A stretch of DNA of 64,000 nucleotides from Candidatus Anaerostipes excrementavium (GTDB taxonomy: Bacteria > Bacillota > Clostridia > Lachnospirales > Lachnospiraceae), in contig DXEM01000035.1 of NCBI GenBank assembly GCA_019114985.1, positions 33,125 to 97,124 on the forward strand, given 5' to 3'. Each line of letters starts with the position of its first letter. Position 1 is the first letter of the stretch. Positions 62,593 to 64,000 of this stretch are shown one piece after another. Under the pieces are notes generated by a model, which searched no databases, was not told the DNA's origin, and worked only from the letters and a program-made list of their open reading frames with translations. Both the position numbers and the translations under genes were made by a program.

Positions 62593-63102
62593 ATGAAAAA
62601 AAGAGTAAAATTATGGAAAAGAATTTCTCCGAGATTCAAAAATACTAAGCCATTTAGTCCTCAATTATATTCTCCACGTGAAAAGGTGCAAAATTATATC
62701 TGGATTTTTAAAATTGGGGATCCAGATGACAAACCATCTGTACCACACGGACATGCAAAGGATGTGGGATATAGATTGGATGTTTGGACTGGGAACATTT
62801 ATCCCGCAGGAAAAGAAAGAAAAAATAGTATAGGCAAACTAAAGAAAAAGGAACTTCGTAAATTATATGCTGATCAGGGGTTTATAGACTTTGCAAAGAA
62901 GCAAATTGAATGGTATAGAGAAACATATCCACATATTAATTTTTATGTTCCAGAGTGGTTTGTGTTAAAGAGTGAACAACCGAAATTAATTGTAAAGTCT
63001 AAAGAAAAGCAAAGTAGTACATTTATATTTATAGGAAAGGCTTTTATCAATCAATATAGTTCACACATAGTAAGATATACAAACACGAAACCAGGCCAAT
63101 AA
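62593..63102 (+). CDS. Unknown protein coupled to the DUF4062 gene
   Basis: 169 residues, very basic start (MKKRVKLWKRISPRFKN), a central block VPHGHAKDVGYRLDVWTG (about 50-68) with two His and two Asp that may form a metal site, then WYRETYPHINFYVPEWF and a Lys-rich end. I do not recognise the family. No membrane segment. It starts 10 bases after the DUF4062 stop without a strong ribosome site, so translation is probably coupled. Could be an effector or accessory of the DUF4062 protein. Confidence 0.6.
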   Translation: MKKRVKLWKRISPRFKNTKPFSPQLYSPREKVQNYIWIFKIGDPDDKPSVPHGHAKDVGYRLDVWTGNIYPAGKERKNSIGKLKKKELRKLYADQGFIDFAKKQIEWYRETYPHINFYVPEWFVLKSEQPKLIVKSKEKQSSTFIFIGKAFINQYSSHIVRYTNTKPGQ

Positions 63103-63126
63103 TAATTCAGAATACAGAAATTACAT

Positions 63127-63168
63127 AGCCGGAAGGTTTTCAATTTACGAAAATTTTCCGGCTTTTTT
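63127..63168 (+). terminator. Terminator after the DUF4062 unit
   Basis: AGCCGGAA (63127-63134) pairs with TTCCGGCT (63156-63163), inner TTTTC/GAAAA pairs, then TTTTT. A further hairpin AGCCATTTCC/GGAAGATGGCT (about 63188-63217) lies before parA. Confidence 0.8.
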
Positions 63169-63245
63169 CATGCCCATTTTTATACATAGCCATTTCCCTA
63201 CACAGGAAGATGGCTATTAAATTTTTAGGAAAGGAGGAAACCGTT

Positions 63246-64000
63246 ATGGCGAATTGCAAAGTGATTGCGATTGCCAACCAGAAAGGCGGAACAGGGAAAA
63301 CCACTACCACCGTCAATTTAGGGATCGGACTTGCCAGAGAAGGGAAAAAGGTTTTTCTGGTGGACGCTGATCCACAGGGCGATCTGACAACCTCACTGGG
63401 ATGGCCGGAGCAGGATAATCTTTCTGTGACACTTGCCACACAGTTAGAGGGGATTGTGGCTGACCGGGAAATGGATAGCCACGCCGGGATTTTACACCAT
63501 GAAGAAGGCGTCGATCTGATCCCGTCCAATATTGAACTGGCAGGACTGGAAGTTATGCTTGTCAATGCCATGAGCCGGGAACTCACTCTGAAAAACTATC
63601 TCAATGAAGTGAAAAGAGGATACGACTATGTGCTGATTGACTGTATGCCGAGTTTAGGTATGCTGACGATTAATGCACTGGCAGCGTCTGACAGTGTGAT
63701 TGTACCGGTACAGGCCCAGTATCTTCCAGCAAAGGGAATGACACAGCTCATGAAAACAATCGGTAAGGTACAAAGACAGATCAATCCGGCGTTGAAGGTG
63801 GATGGTGTTCTTTTGACACTTGCGGATATGCGGACCAATCTGGCTCGTGTGACCGCAGAGAGTATCCGGCAGAATTACGGGAGAATGGTTAAGGTTTATC
63901 AGACTGTCATTCCGGTTGGCGTGAAAGCAGCGGAAACAAGTGCCGCAGGACAGAGCATTTACAGCTATGACAAAAACAGTACAGTAGCAAAAGCCTATGC
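63246..64000 (+). CDS. parA: ParA/Soj family partition ATPase (3' end outside window)
   Basis: The frame is open to the window edge (over 250 codons). Deviant Walker A NQKGGTGKTTT at residues ~11-21, VDADPQGDLTTSLGWPE, Walker B VLIDCMPSLGML and PVQAQYLPAKGM are all exact for ParA ATPases, which position plasmids or conjugative elements. AAAGGAGGAAACCGTT precedes the ATG. The parB gene would be expected downstream. It supports the view that the DNA right of 61200 is a self-maintaining element. Confidence 0.92.
   Translation, partial: MANCKVIAIANQKGGTGKTTTTVNLGIGLAREGKKVFLVDADPQGDLTTSLGWPEQDNLSVTLATQLEGIVADREMDSHAGILHHEEGVDLIPSNIELAGLEVMLVNAMSRELTLKNYLNEVKRGYDYVLIDCMPSLGMLTINALAASDSVIVPVQAQYLPAKGMTQLMKTIGKVQRQINPALKVDGVLLTLADMRTNLARVTAESIRQNYGRMVKVYQTVIPVGVKAAETSAAGQSIYSYDKNSTVAKAY

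Larger units (their letters stand above)
61200..64000. mobile_element. Left end of an element inserted in uvrB
   Basis: Begins where uvrB homology stops (about 61200) and runs past the window. It carries a DUF4062 gene, an unknown gene and parA. The first 160 bases hold no gene. Integrase, right end and type of element are not visible; a conjugative or plasmid-like element is suggested by parA. Confidence 0.6.

Overview
The window reads as chromosomal DNA of a low-to-mid GC Gram-positive gut anaerobe, most likely a member of the Lachnospiraceae (Clostridia). This rests on the order ecfA1-ecfA2-ecfT-truA followed by rplM-rpsI, strong AGGAGG ribosome sites, an FprA-type flavodiiron protein, SecA-RF2 linkage, UPF0735/PheB-like ACT protein next to aspartokinase, and Tn916-family remnants. 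The species cannot be fixed from the sequence alone. No tRNA, rRNA or CRISPR array was seen.

Region by region. 1-4.7 kb: core block with an ECF vitamin transporter energising module, truA, an AEC carrier and the L13/S9 operon with a consensus promoter and structured leader. 4.7-11.0 kb: accessory patch. It holds two palindromic intergenic repeats, a holin-like type I toxin with an antisense promoter, and the collapsed remains of a Tn916-like conjugative element: a TcpC tail, a MarR/MFS efflux cargo with GAGGAAGC operator boxes, a broken response regulator, an XRE repressor, two small genes, Orf7-like sigma, Orf8-like HTH and an integrase tail. 11.0-11.6 kb is a decayed EamA transporter. 11.9-21.0 kb: a type I restriction-modification island, hsdM - hsdS1 - DUF3990 gene - partner - tyrosine recombinase - hsdS2 - hsdR. 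Matching direct repeats lie before, in and near the end of both hsdS genes, the signature of a specificity-switching locus.

21.0-46.4 kb: housekeeping and metabolic genes, including a DUF362 protein, flavodiiron protein, radical SAM protein, pyridoxal kinase, CAT-family acetyltransferase, TetR regulator, glgB, a Phd/ParE-type toxin-antitoxin pair, an SdpR/SdpI operon, trxB, hpf, secA, prfB, an ACT/ApgM-like/aspartokinase operon that suggests threonine synthesis, dCMP deaminase, tex, an SDR, an LCP-like protein, a YitT protein and a CdaR-like regulator. A cluster of three perfect DnaA boxes lies before hpf. 46.5-50.9 kb: a licT-bglP-bglA beta-glucoside operon on the minus strand with two antiterminator targets.

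51.0-61.2 kb: ctpA and the start of uvrB, normally close neighbours in this kind of genome (family knowledge), stand 8.7 kb apart. The material between holds pseudogenes (AAA-like nuclease, a gltA deletion scar, an SDR with an in-frame TGA), a LysR regulator, an AlbA/Schlafen-like protein, an AAA-ATPase/nuclease and a GGDEF protein. Three copies of one palindrome (after ctpA, near 55.6 kb, before uvrB) punctuate it. uvrB is cut at codon 90. From there to the window end lies what looks like the left end of another mobile element: a DUF4062 protein, an unknown partner and an open-ended parA. The best candidates for new biology are the recombinase-driven hsdS locus with its DUF3990 pair, the DUF4062 two-gene unit, and the ctpA-uvrB insertion hot spot.
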